Shown: positions 16,275 through 25,312 of the stretch, in pieces
How positions within the stretch are numbered: the stretch's first letter is position 1
How the letters are laid out: each line of letters starts with the position of its first letter
Assembly: GCA_964596125.1 (NCBI GenBank)
Contig: CAZQRP010000004.1
Coordinates: forward strand, 132,849 to 196,848
From: CAZQRP01 sp964596125
GTDB lineage: Bacteria > Chloroflexota > Dehalococcoidia > GIF9 > UBA5629
Direction of reading: 5' to 3'
Length of the DNA: 64,000 bases
Position numbers and translations under genes: made by a program
The notes under the pieces: generated by a model
Told to the model about the DNA's origin: nothing
The model's input: only the letters and a program-made list of their open reading frames with translations
The model's database searches: none

Positions 16275-18782
16275 CTACTTTGGCTCCCCCGTAGGATATA
16301 CTTTACATAGCAGGCCGCGTGCAGTCCAGTTGCCGCACAGCGGATCCAGCGTCTCAGGATCATCCAGGGTCAGTACGTTGGCATTTGACTCCCAGACACC
16401 ATGCAGGAACGGTTCCTCACCAGGCATCTCGGGATACCACCAGCTCGCCTGTATATTGATAACCTGTGGGTCAATAGTGAACGACAACTTGGCCTTCTGA
16501 CGTATCCGTCCCCGCTTTGTCTCGATCCAGCACCAGTCACTATCTCTGATACCCAGGTCACGTGCCGTATCAGGATGAATCAACATCGTGGGCCACGGCC
16601 ACATTTCCCTTGTGCCGATTCCTGGCTGACGATGCTCCGAGTGGAACATGGGAACAAACCGGCCGCCAGTTATAAGCATGAGCGGATACTCTTTCGCCAG
16701 TTCGGGATCACTGACCGGGCTCTCCACCGGCTCTTCATAGTAAGGCAAGGGCTCATAATCGAGTTCCTCGAAGATGCTGGAGTAGATCTCAACACGCCGG
16801 GATGGAGTGGCGAAACCGTGCAATTTGCCGGTCTCAGGTATGATTCTCTTATGCTTCTCGAAGTTCAGATCGCCAAAGAGCCATGGATGCTGAGTGAAGT
16901 CCTCATATGTCACACCAAGACGTCCGATGCGGTAAGATATCACATCTTCATATGTCTCCCAGGGCCAATCATTCTCCTGCCCCAGGCGCATGCCCAGTTT
17001 CCGGAAGAAGTCATAGTCCATATGCCTATCATGCTCAGGCTGTACAGCACGCACACCGCCGACGGCGATATCAGCGCCGTCTTCTATTGTGGAAAGCATA
17101 GGCCGCTCCATCCAGTCGGCTGCCGGTAGCACATAGTCGGCAAGTTGAGCCGTAGGCGTCATCCAGTACTCCAGGACTACCAGCAAATCGAGGCTCTTTA
17201 ACGCCTCATAGACCAGCTTAGTATTGCCTGCCCATATCATCGGATTACTGCCCCAGGCAATCATGGCTCTGATAGGATATGGCTCGCCCGACAGCATGGC
17301 CCGCCAGATCAGCGGCGCTGAACAGGCCAACTGATGGACCTGAGGTCTGGGGATTTTCCATACCTCCTCGTATGGCTTCGCGGTCACCTCATAGCCAGGC
17401 CAGCACATGAGCCTGGTGAAATCATTACCAATCATCTTCTTTCGCGTCTCAGGTGCACACCGGTCTGCCAGCTCCAGTTCGCACTCACGTACCAGCATCT
17501 TACCATCAATGAACGGGCCGGGACCGGCAAGGTATTCACCGCCTATGATATCGATATTGCCGGTGAGGAAGCGCAGGATCGACCGGACAAAAGTGCAGGA
17601 TGTGGCGTTTCGTCCGACCATATCACCACCACCCACACCCCAGAGAATCGTGCCCGGGCGATTGGTAGCATATATACGGGCTGCCTCCCGGATCTTATGT
17701 GCGGGGACCCAGGTAATCTCGGCGACCTTCTCAGGAGGATATTGATCCACAAGTTCTTTAAGCAATGTCCATACTGTCTTGCACTTGACCTTCTTCCCAT
17801 CAGCCATCGCGACATCATATTCACCAGCCAGTGCCAGTTTTCCGACCTTTTCCCGGTACTCAACCGACTTTGAGAGCCACGCTACCGGCTTTTTCGCCTC
17901 GGTATCCCAGACAACAAAGTTATCCCGGCTGCCATTCTTCGCTACATCAGCCTCACGCAGGATCTTGCGTGTGTCCATCCGCACCAGGAAAGGCGCATTG
18001 CTCCAGGTCTCTATGAACTCCCGGTCATAGATCTCTTCATTCATGATAACGTTCATCCAGCCCAATCCCATAGCGGTATCGGTCCCGGGGCGGATCTCTA
18101 GCCACACGTCTGAGTATCGGACTATATCTGTTGCTACAGGATCGATGGTGATAATCTTGGGTGGTGTCTCCTGTTTCAATGCAGCGGACATACGGCGCCA
18201 CACAGGTGCTTTTGGACTGTAGGACTCATGGGGGTCTTTACCCCATACAACGATACAGCGAGACTTGGTCATGGTAGGAGGTGCTGCCAGCTCAACTTGC
18301 CAGCCGCAGAGTGCCATATTGACCACGTATATCCAGGCCCAACAGATATTACCGGGATCGGCCAGATTCTGTGGATTTCCAAAAAGGTTTAAGAACCGGC
18401 TTCGCGCCCACAGGTGGTCAGAGCGGTATGTCCCTTCAGCCACAGACAGGGTCTCAGGGCCGTATTTTGCCTTGAGCTCCTTCAATTTCTCTGCGATCTC
18501 ATCCAGCGCCTGGTCGTAAGGTATCTTCTCCCACTTATTCTCACCGCGCTTGCCCTTCCGTCTTAAGGCATAATTGACACGGTCGGGATGATAGTGAAAC
18601 TTGATAGCAAACTTGCCATCGGGCCCGAGACGCTCGCAGAGCACAGTATGCCGTTCCCTATCAGCCCTGATCCTGACAATCTTACCATCCTGTACATGTA
18701 CCAGCACACCGCAGTTCTGATGGCAAAAGAAACAAGCAGAACGCTTGACTTCAATGTTCTCCATTCCCTCCTGTTCACTCAT
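16275..18782 (-). CDS. Molybdopterin oxidoreductase, acetylene-hydratase-like, paralog 1
   Basis: An 835-aa DMSO-reductase-superfamily enzyme. Cys17, Cys20, Cys24 and Cys49 bind a 4Fe-4S cluster near the N-terminus. Cys147 in GNICWAW aligns with the metal-ligand Cys141 of acetylene hydratase. That enzyme's catalytic Asp13, next to its second cluster Cys, is His21 here, so it is not an acetylene hydratase. PTAQLADYVLPAADWMERP and the C-terminal pterin domain are typical. There is no Tat or Sec signal, so it is cytoplasmic. The ATG follows AAGGAGG. It is the longest of three paralogs; a ferredoxin gene follows. Confidence 0.92.
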   Translation of the reverse strand: MSEQEGMENIEVKRSACFFCHQNCGVLVHVQDGKIVRIRADRERHTVLCERLGPDGKFAIKFHYHPDRVNYALRRKGKRGENKWEKIPYDQALDEIAEKLKELKAKYGPETLSVAEGTYRSDHLWARSRFLNLFGNPQNLADPGNICWAWIYVVNMALCGWQVELAAPPTMTKSRCIVVWGKDPHESYSPKAPVWRRMSAALKQETPPKIITIDPVATDIVRYSDVWLEIRPGTDTAMGLGWMNVIMNEEIYDREFIETWSNAPFLVRMDTRKILREADVAKNGSRDNFVVWDTEAKKPVAWLSKSVEYREKVGKLALAGEYDVAMADGKKVKCKTVWTLLKELVDQYPPEKVAEITWVPAHKIREAARIYATNRPGTILWGVGGGDMVGRNATSCTFVRSILRFLTGNIDIIGGEYLAGPGPFIDGKMLVRECELELADRCAPETRKKMIGNDFTRLMCWPGYEVTAKPYEEVWKIPRPQVHQLACSAPLIWRAMLSGEPYPIRAMIAWGSNPMIWAGNTKLVYEALKSLDLLVVLEYWMTPTAQLADYVLPAADWMERPMLSTIEDGADIAVGGVRAVQPEHDRHMDYDFFRKLGMRLGQENDWPWETYEDVISYRIGRLGVTYEDFTQHPWLFGDLNFEKHKRIIPETGKLHGFATPSRRVEIYSSIFEELDYEPLPYYEEPVESPVSDPELAKEYPLMLITGGRFVPMFHSEHRQPGIGTREMWPWPTMLIHPDTARDLGIRDSDWCWIETKRGRIRQKAKLSFTIDPQVINIQASWWYPEMPGEEPFLHGVWESNANVLTLDDPETLDPLCGNWTARGLLCKVYPTGEPK

Positions 18783-19029
18783 GGTTATTCCTCCTTAATG
18801 AAAGTCCTGCTTCGATACACACTCTGCCCTATCAAGTAGCAGGAAAAGTGCATAAAACTAATTATTAGACCTGATACATACCTATTAAATGAATTACTAT
18901 ACTTTTTTAATCTGGCTGTTGAAGGCAAGTTTGAGCGTTATAGCTCACCCAATGATAATACGAATAGAAGTCTAGCAAATGGTATTTATAATGTCAATGT
19001 ATATCGCCTGCCACAAATTCGAGAGTGCT

Positions 19030-19059
19030 TACTACAGTACTATTGTTTGTACTATAGTA
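19030..19059. promoter_or_regulatory. Two near-palindromic boxes 20 bp apart
   Basis: TACTACAGTA at 19030-19039 and TACTATAGTA at 19050-19059 differ at one base. The second is a perfect palindrome. Centre-to-centre spacing is 20 bp, about two helical turns, as for paired dimer sites on one face of DNA. They lie about 250 bases upstream of molybdoenzyme paralog 1. Confidence 0.4.
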
Positions 19060-19093
19060 TCCAACCAACCCTGACAGGAAATATGCCATAACA

Positions 19094-19123
19094 CCCTACC
19101 GCTGGAACGGGTCAGCCTCTTCC
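19094..19123 (-). repeat. Repeat element copy B, 3' of the DUF169 gene
   Basis: On the minus strand the sequence starts GGAAGAGGCTGACCCG and ends TTCCAGCGGTAGGG. It matches copy A at 16173-16202 in 23 of 30 bases and begins about 20 bases after the stop codon of the ferredoxin-DUF169 gene. Confidence 0.35.
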
Positions 19124-19142
19124 ATCCGTGACACTCCACCGG

Positions 19143-20126
19143 CTATAGCAATGGCGGCAAATAAATCTTGGCTCGTTCGTCAGGGATGGCTTTTTTCCCG
19201 AGCTCTTCCAGCCCTTCAACCATCGATGATAATTTGCCTACCGGTATCCCCATGAACATCAGGTCATCGCTCACATCTGTACTGCCACGGCAGCCATAGC
19301 ATCCCAGCGAAATATTTATCTCGCCGGTAGTGAAAGGAAAAAGTGTCGTTTCTACACACTGTGCATTATATCCGCTCACCTTGAAAGTAAATCTCTTTCC
19401 TGTATAGAACGATGATGCCATGCACAGCCACATCATGCTCTCTGGCGGAGCCATTATCACCACCACATCGGGCTTCACAACCGCCTTTTCCAGCGGCGTT
19501 ACCAGGGTGGCCTGCATCGACCGATCCGGGAGGCGGGGACGTTCGGCAATCATCTGTCGCGCCGCTTCAATAGAAGCCAGTTTACCGAACTTTATATATA
19601 GTTCTCCACTGGCGAGTTTGGGCGGGATCCCGGTCAGGCCAAGGATACTGGTACCGTCGGGGCAAGCATGAGCCTTTGGCGGCATCAGCAGGGTCTTGCC
19701 ACGGCGGGCTGCCATCAGCGACTGGCAGTAGCGCAGCTTCACAGCAGACACCGGTAAGGGAGGTAAAGGCATACCTTGAGGAACAAGAGTCACGGCAACA
19801 GGCTTCCAGCGCAGGCCTAGGACCTTCTCCATTGACACAGATAATGCGGCATAGCTGGCAAGCTCATCTGTGCTGAGAGGAGTAAAAGACGAGTCGGGCT
19901 CACCCGGGCTGACGGCTGCTACCTCGTGAGCATCTTCCAGGACTCGTATAGCTCCACGAGGGCACTGTCCCGCACATACGTCGCATGCACAGCAGTCTTC
20001 GCTATGTACAACAGAAGAGACCTTTCGCTTGTTTTTTCCCCTCAGACATAAAACCGATGTCGGGCAAAAATCTACACAGGTACCACAACCAATACATCGC
20101 TCCATATCGATTTCAATACTGATCAT
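19143..20126 (-). CDS. Ferredoxin-DUF169 fusion protein
   Basis: A 327-aa protein. The first ~60 residues are a two-cluster ferredoxin domain (CIGCGTCVDFC and CCACDVCAGQC). The rest is a DUF169 domain with its Cys-rich stretches (RYCQSLMAARRG, HACPDG, SLGCYGCRGSTDVSDD). DUF169 proteins are found in anaerobes and have no agreed function. Fusion to a ferredoxin argues for a redox role. I chose the ATG after GAGGGGG rather than an in-frame ATG ten codons earlier. Its start overlaps the end of the DUF2064 gene by 14 bases, so the two are translationally coupled. It is the last gene of that operon. Confidence 0.85.
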   Translation of the reverse strand: MISIEIDMERCIGCGTCVDFCPTSVLCLRGKNKRKVSSVVHSEDCCACDVCAGQCPRGAIRVLEDAHEVAAVSPGEPDSSFTPLSTDELASYAALSVSMEKVLGLRWKPVAVTLVPQGMPLPPLPVSAVKLRYCQSLMAARRGKTLLMPPKAHACPDGTSILGLTGIPPKLASGELYIKFGKLASIEAARQMIAERPRLPDRSMQATLVTPLEKAVVKPDVVVIMAPPESMMWLCMASSFYTGKRFTFKVSGYNAQCVETTLFPFTTGEINISLGCYGCRGSTDVSDDLMFMGIPVGKLSSMVEGLEELGKKAIPDERAKIYLPPLL

Positions 20127-20967
20127 CGATATTCCCCCTCGGATCATGTTCGTCATCGGTTGCAGTACGCACTACCAGGCCCATTTGCTGTATCCAGTCC
20201 ATAGTCCGCCTGGGTACAGTTATACCCGGCTGGGAATAACTGGCATATGCCATTGCATGAATCAAAGACATTGCATGCGCCAGGTCTTGCGGGTGGTCTA
20301 TATCTGCCAGGGTCTCCAGTAACGCCACCGGTATCTGCCTGGCAGCAGCAACGCTGATGATAGCCTCCAGAGCAGCAATACCCTGCATATTATAAAATAC
20401 ACCGGTAAAATCCATTGAGGCATCTGCTGTCAGTCCAACCAGCGACACACCCCCTTCCTGGCATGGTGCTAATACCATCGCACCCTTATCCGATTGCGTA
20501 CCTATGTAGTCAAGCCAGCGGAAAGCTCGTTGAATAAATTCCGGTGAGATTGTGGGCAGGTCACCGCCGATACAGACTACTGAGTAATATCCCATATTAA
20601 AAAGCTGCTGGTAGTGGTCATTGAAGTGTTCATCAAAACTACTTCCCCGATCAATTATATAGCGAATATCATCCGCGTTCGGAAACTCTACTTTAAAAAT
20701 TGCCTGGAGCTTTGGCTTCTCGCTTTCAGGTGTGCAGGAAATTAAGAAATCCCATTCATCTGTGCTTTTATCATTGGCTGCCGTCTGACGGCACATTTCC
20801 AGTGCCTGGAATGCGACTGTGGCTACATCGAGCATCATCGCCTGATACAGGTTTGCAGCTTCATGCTCGGTTAATGAGCCACCATGCTTTTTAGTCAGGC
20901 GTGTCTTGGTAGTACCCGCCTGCGGTGACTTGGTAAACAATACCAGAGCATGCTTTCTTATGTTCAC
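20113..20967 (-). CDS. DUF2064 (TIGR04282-like) glycosyltransferase family protein
   Basis: A 284-aa nucleotide-sugar-transferase-like protein. LVLFTKSPQAGTTKTRLT near the start is the nucleotide-binding signature, GSSFDEHFNDHY and VVCIGGDLPTISPEFI follow in order, and PCQEGGVSLVGL completes the fold. Members are named for arsenosugar biosynthesis but are much more widespread. The last ~80 residues go beyond the family core. The start is GTG after AAGGA. It sits between the acetyltransferase and the ferredoxin-DUF169 gene in a tightly packed operon. What it glycosylates here is unknown. Confidence 0.8.
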   Translation of the reverse strand: MNIRKHALVLFTKSPQAGTTKTRLTKKHGGSLTEHEAANLYQAMMLDVATVAFQALEMCRQTAANDKSTDEWDFLISCTPESEKPKLQAIFKVEFPNADDIRYIIDRGSSFDEHFNDHYQQLFNMGYYSVVCIGGDLPTISPEFIQRAFRWLDYIGTQSDKGAMVLAPCQEGGVSLVGLTADASMDFTGVFYNMQGIAALEAIISVAAARQIPVALLETLADIDHPQDLAHAMSLIHAMAYASYSQPGITVPRRTMDWIQQMGLVVRTATDDEHDPRGNIDDQY

Positions 20968-21049
20968 TTATTATCCTTGATACCTATAATAGAATAGACA
21001 GCAAAAACAATGCCACTTTAAAGAATTCTTGAGAAGCTGAATCATACAA

Positions 21050-21505
21050 CTATCTGAACTCCCCCCTCATATCATAGGAACCAGGGCAAGCTGCCGGAAT
21101 ATAAATCATCGGCTTGGGCAGACACACAGCCCGATCAGAACAGGACTCACATTCCGCCCGCTGTGAAGCAGACACCGCATTCCAGGCCGTGTGAGAAAAT
21201 CCCATCCCCTGGTAAAATGCTACCGCTTCATCGCGTGCCACCAGTGCAGTGGGTCTATCATCAGGTAGTATAGCATTCAGAATAAGTTTCCCCATACCAC
21301 GCCCCTGATATGGCTTAGCAGTAACCAGCGGTCGCAGCATCATTATATGACCGTGGTCCTCCAGCCGGCCACACCCGGCGATTGTCTCCTCATCAACTGC
21401 CAGTGTATAAGCACCCGGTGGATCGACATAGTCCATCCCGGCATTCGCCAATAAGGTTATAAGCGCATCACGATCGTTCACAGTAGCTGCCCGTACCACT
21501 ATCAC
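21050..21505 (-). CDS. GNAT acetyltransferase, ArsN-like
   Basis: A 151-aa GNAT-fold acetyltransferase. The acetyl-CoA loop is YQGRGMGKLI, and AVAFYQGMGF is the usual last helix and strand. The opening (LLANAGMDYVDPPGAY) and the Cys/Pro-rich tail (ECESCSDRAVCLPKPM) remind me of ArsN-type arsenic-resistance acetyltransferases, but the match is from memory. It starts with GTG overlapping the stop of molybdoenzyme paralog 2 in GTGA. The substrate is unknown; a small metabolite or arsenic compound is possible. Confidence 0.75.
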   Translation of the reverse strand: MIVVRAATVNDRDALITLLANAGMDYVDPPGAYTLAVDEETIAGCGRLEDHGHIMMLRPLVTAKPYQGRGMGKLILNAILPDDRPTALVARDEAVAFYQGMGFSHTAWNAVSASQRAECESCSDRAVCLPKPMIYIPAACPGSYDMRGEFR

Positions 21506-23673
21506 TCCACTGCTCCATTAACCTTGTATACCTTGCAGCGCAACGTGCGATAGCTCCATTGCCCCAGTATCGGATCGCATATCTCCACATCTGCACTGGT
21601 CAGCAGATTCGCATTTGAATCCCATACACCTCCCAATAAAGGTTCTTCCGGTGATTGCTCCGGGTACCACCAGCCGTACTCTACACTCACGATACCCGGC
21701 AGCATTTTCACAAATCCCACAGTATGCTGAATACGGCCTTCAGATGTTTCGATCCAGACGCGTTCACCCTCCCGCAGACCTAACAGAGTGGCGGTAGCAG
21801 CGTCCATCTCCACGATAGGTTCCGGTCGTATGCGGCGCAGGCTTTCTATCTGGCGGAACTCAGATGCATAATAGGGTTGATGGCGGACACCTGTGATAAG
21901 TTTGAGGGGATAACCGGCCGGTCCATCGTTAAAATCCTCATAGACAGGCAAGGGATCATAGCCCAGTTCTGCCAACAAGGTAGAGTACAGTTCAACCTTG
22001 CCACTGGGTGTAGCAAAGCCGCTGGCATTATATTTTTGATAAGCGCGGAGGGGCGAATAAAGCCCCGTAGAACAGAACCGGTCCCAGGTCAAGCCTGCGG
22101 GGGTAAAGATTTCATCCAGGGCTTCTTCTATGGTTTCCCAGGGCCAGTACTGGCCCTGCCCGCAGCGCCGTCCCAGGCTGCACCAGAAGTCGAAGGCAGG
22201 TCTGCGCTCGTAAAGCGGGGGCAGCGCTGCCGCGCCTCCATAGGCGATATTGCTTACTCCAGCGTTGGTTTGCAGCATCGGCTGCTCTAAACCTCCAGCC
22301 ATGGGCAACACATAATCGGCAAGCATAGCCGTAGGTGACATGAACAATTCCAGCACCACCAGCAGGTCCAGACCTTTCAATGCTTTATACACCAGTCCGG
22401 TATCGGCCTGTGAGAGCATTGGATTACTTGCCAGTACTATCAAAGCACGGATGGGATAGGGCTCCGCGGTGACCATTGCCTGCCATACCAGGTGTGGGTG
22501 CGCCGAGGTAAGATAGCGAGACGGCAGTTTCTTGCCATGGTTCTGCGTAAGTTTAGCCAGCCTTTCATAGCCATCATACGTCTGCAGGCGAAACCGGTCT
22601 ATGCCAAGTTTTTTCTCCCTCTGCGCTGGTGGGAGCAACTCACTCAACTCGAGTTTTATCTCCGGCACAAAATCAGGCATTTCACACAGGTGACAGGCGC
22701 CACGTTCATCCAGGTTACCGGTGATGGCCCGTAAAATTGCCAGTGAACGAAGTGTCTGGGTGCAGTTGCGCCCGCTCTGGTCAATACCCAATCCGCTGAT
22801 TATTGTCGCTGGTTTAAGGGTAGCATAGCTGCGTGCCACCTCAGCAATCGTCGTGCCGGGGATGCCGGTGATACCAGCCATCTCATGGGGCGAATAGGCC
22901 GTTACCCGATCGCGTAATTGCTCGAAACCACAGCACCAATCGCGTACAAAATCATGGTCGTACAATCCCTCTTCGATAATGACATGCAGCATTGCCAGCG
23001 CCAGTGCGCCATCGCTTCCAGGTCTAACAGGCAGCCATGTGCTGGCCCTGGCGGCAGTGCCGGTGCGGCGCGGGTCGATGACTATAAGCCGGCCTCCGGC
23101 TTTACTGTACTGCATAATAGCCTGCCAGAATAAAGAATTGTCGGAAACTGCGGGATTGATACCCCATAAAATAGCACAAGCGGTACGATCCGGGTCCAGC
23201 TCAGGCTCAATAGGCCAGCCAAAGGTAATGCTGTGAACCCATATGGCGGGATTCCAGCAAATATGCCCAACGCCGACATTATTAGGACTTCCGAAAAGGT
23301 TCAAAAACCGGTGCAGCGGCCAGTACATGAGGCGGGGAGCACCGATGCTGGTTGCCAGCATTTCAGGGCCGTAGCGGGCTTTCAGATTTTCCAACCGGCT
23401 GGCGATATCATCCAGCGCCTCATCCCAGGTAATGCGCTGCCATTGTCCCGAACCACGTTCCCCCACGCGTCTCAGGGGATAATTTATTCGCCCTTTGTGA
23501 TCGAGGATTTCGACATTGCTGGAAAAACGGCGGCACCTGCGCATAACAGGGACAGAATAGGGATAACGAGAGGGGTCCGGTTCTACCTTCAGCAAAGCGC
23601 CGCTCTCATCAAAGTGTGCTACGAGGCCACACAGATAACCACAGAGGCTGCAGTTGGACTTACGGGCAATCAA
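21502..23673 (-). CDS. Molybdopterin oxidoreductase, acetylene-hydratase-like, paralog 2
   Basis: A 723-aa paralog of the proteins at 16275 and 27859. NCSLCGYLCG gives three cluster Cys, a fourth follows in MRRCRRF, and Cys in GHICWNP fits the metal-ligand position. The residue at the place of acetylene hydratase Asp13 is Gly. I place the start at the TTG ten bases after AAAGGAGG; a longer in-frame ATG would add 17 odd residues encoded over that ribosome site. The start overlaps the radical SAM gene by 14 bases and the stop overlaps the acetyltransferase by 4. It is cytoplasmic, and no membrane subunit is adjacent. Confidence 0.9.
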   Translation of the reverse strand: MIARKSNCSLCGYLCGLVAHFDESGALLKVEPDPSRYPYSVPVMRRCRRFSSNVEILDHKGRINYPLRRVGERGSGQWQRITWDEALDDIASRLENLKARYGPEMLATSIGAPRLMYWPLHRFLNLFGSPNNVGVGHICWNPAIWVHSITFGWPIEPELDPDRTACAILWGINPAVSDNSLFWQAIMQYSKAGGRLIVIDPRRTGTAARASTWLPVRPGSDGALALAMLHVIIEEGLYDHDFVRDWCCGFEQLRDRVTAYSPHEMAGITGIPGTTIAEVARSYATLKPATIISGLGIDQSGRNCTQTLRSLAILRAITGNLDERGACHLCEMPDFVPEIKLELSELLPPAQREKKLGIDRFRLQTYDGYERLAKLTQNHGKKLPSRYLTSAHPHLVWQAMVTAEPYPIRALIVLASNPMLSQADTGLVYKALKGLDLLVVLELFMSPTAMLADYVLPMAGGLEQPMLQTNAGVSNIAYGGAAALPPLYERRPAFDFWCSLGRRCGQGQYWPWETIEEALDEIFTPAGLTWDRFCSTGLYSPLRAYQKYNASGFATPSGKVELYSTLLAELGYDPLPVYEDFNDGPAGYPLKLITGVRHQPYYASEFRQIESLRRIRPEPIVEMDAATATLLGLREGERVWIETSEGRIQHTVGFVKMLPGIVSVEYGWWYPEQSPEEPLLGGVWDSNANLLTSADVEICDPILGQWSYRTLRCKVYKVNGAVE

Positions 23674-24985
23674 TTGTAGATATCCTCCTTTGTCCCAGGG
23701 GATACAAACGCTGACCATTAACATCTGTCAGGTGATAGGTGCAGAACGGGATCGAGCGCCCATCGGTAGTGACAACGGTCATACTACAATCCCGTACGCG
23801 GCTCAGGTCAATGGTCCATGCGTCCATATAGCCCATAATGAGCACCGAAAGCGCGCCTGATGAATCTCTGTCAGGAGCTGTCTGTGACAGTATGTCAGCA
23901 AAGATCGAGCCCTGCGGGCTTTTGCTATTGAAATAAGCACGATATGTGTTCTCATCGATATATCTTGTGAAAGGCAGGTAGTCGTCATTATCGCCCAGCA
24001 AATAGGTAGCACATGAACACAGAGGGTGTGAACATCCCAGCGGCCAAAAATCCCGCACCGCGATGCGACCACCGGTCTGCTCCGCCACCAGGCCTGCAAT
24101 ATCTCCCGAAGAAAGACGTCCAGGGGACTGGATATCGAAGCGCCCTGACTCGAAAGCCGGCTGTAGTGCCAGGCCGCAAATCACATCCAGATTATTCATG
24201 GCAAAGGTAATCAGGCCGCCTAACTGCTGTTCATTGATTCCCTTGACAATGGTTGCTGCCAGTACAACCCGCACACCCTCCGCCCGGCAATTTTCAATAG
24301 CCTGTAGCTTGTCTGCGAGTACATCAGCGCCCCGCAGCTTTTGCGATACTTCCGGTGTCAATCCATCAAATTGCAGGTACACACCGCTCAACCCGGCCTC
24401 TTTTAAAGCATGCAGGTAGTTCCGGTCACGGGCGATAACCAGCCCATTAGTATTCACTTCTATTGCCGTAAAACCGGCCCGTCTCCCCAGTGCGATGATA
24501 TCCGGAAGATCGGCACGGACAGTCGGTTCACCGCCGGTGAGCTGGATCGAGGTTTCTGTCCCATCGACACGCCGGACTGAGTCGAATATCCCGGCGATAG
24601 TTTCAGGTGCCGGATCGGGCGGAGCATCACCAGATGAAATAAAACAAACAGGACAGATAAGGTTACAACGCCAGGTTACTTCAATTTCGGCCAGGGTTGT
24701 CTGTCGCCGGTGGCCGGGACACAGCCCACAATCACGTGGGCAGCCGTCCACTTTTTCCGTCTGCGGTTTACGTGATACGGGAGAGAAGCTAAATCTGGTA
24801 AACCATCGATAGTAATCTACATCCGGCCACAGATACACGTCAAATTCACCGTGCTCTGGACAGGCTTTGTACAGATAGACCTGTCCCTCTTTGCTGTAAA
24901 TCGTGGCGGGGATAGTCTCCAGGCAATACGGGCACAGGCTCTGTGTCTCTCCAATAACATCGGCTAGACTATGTCCGGGCATCAT
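23660..24985 (-). CDS. Radical SAM enzyme of the tetraether-synthase-like (Tes/MJ0619) type
   Basis: A 441-aa radical SAM protein. It has an N-terminal Cys-rich module (LCPYCLETIPA, then CPEHGEF), the family box GCPRDCGLCPGH, and the radical SAM cluster CNLICPVC around residue 110. GGEPTVRADLPDII is the SAM-binding GGE strand. A C-terminal CSHPLCSC adds further metal Cys. This order recalls archaeal tetraether lipid synthase and its bacterial relatives, which often differ in function. It overlaps molybdoenzyme paralog 2 by 14 bases, so it may modify that enzyme, its cofactor or its product. No lipid genes are adjacent. TATAAT on the minus strand about 30 bases upstream may be a -10. Confidence 0.85.
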   Translation of the reverse strand: MMPGHSLADVIGETQSLCPYCLETIPATIYSKEGQVYLYKACPEHGEFDVYLWPDVDYYRWFTRFSFSPVSRKPQTEKVDGCPRDCGLCPGHRRQTTLAEIEVTWRCNLICPVCFISSGDAPPDPAPETIAGIFDSVRRVDGTETSIQLTGGEPTVRADLPDIIALGRRAGFTAIEVNTNGLVIARDRNYLHALKEAGLSGVYLQFDGLTPEVSQKLRGADVLADKLQAIENCRAEGVRVVLAATIVKGINEQQLGGLITFAMNNLDVICGLALQPAFESGRFDIQSPGRLSSGDIAGLVAEQTGGRIAVRDFWPLGCSHPLCSCATYLLGDNDDYLPFTRYIDENTYRAYFNSKSPQGSIFADILSQTAPDRDSSGALSVLIMGYMDAWTIDLSRVRDCSMTVVTTDGRSIPFCTYHLTDVNGQRLYPLGQRRISTIDCP

Positions 24986-25312
24986 CCATACCCCACACTA
25001 CTCTACTGGTCCATATTATAGACAATATTCTCATCCAATTCGCTTTACTATCGACGATTTCAGAAATAGTATATCCTGACTTCATCAGTTACCTGTGATG
25101 AGGAATCTGTACAGGCTATACAGCAAACGAAACAACTGTCAGCATTGAAATAATAACCGGTATTTTAAAATGTGCTTTGTGCCGGTGTGTGCAGGGTCCT
25201 GAGATTAACGTTTAGAACATGCTACCCTGAGCCACAGCATAATAACCAGTTCCCGTATCGCGGACAGGGCTTCTGTATGTTCTGCAGCATTTCACGAGCT
25301 TCTCAAGCCGGG
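24986..25312. other. Intergenic region between the two redox operons
   Basis: A 327-base gap between same-strand genes, likely holding the promoter of the downstream operon. It has TCATCA-N8-TGATGA at 25082-25101 as an inverted repeat and a -10-like TATAAT (minus strand, 25015-25020) with no clear -35. I see no gene. Confidence 0.45.

Larger units (their letters stand above)
18783..19142. other. Intergenic region upstream of molybdoenzyme paralog 1
   Basis: A 360-base AT-rich gap between same-strand genes. It marks a transcription-unit break and should hold the promoter of paralog 1. It contains the two TACTAYAGTA boxes and repeat copy B, listed separately. I see no protein gene beyond a nine-codon frame. 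Confidence 0.5.

Noticed and set aside
16401..17873. Plus-strand frames of 179-242 codons
   Set aside because: They are antisense to molybdoenzyme paralog 1, whose motifs are complete. They have no ribosome sites and no recognisable domains.
16275..18782. Acetylene hydratase annotation
   Set aside because: The metal-ligand Cys is present but the catalytic Asp is replaced, so the specific name is not supported.
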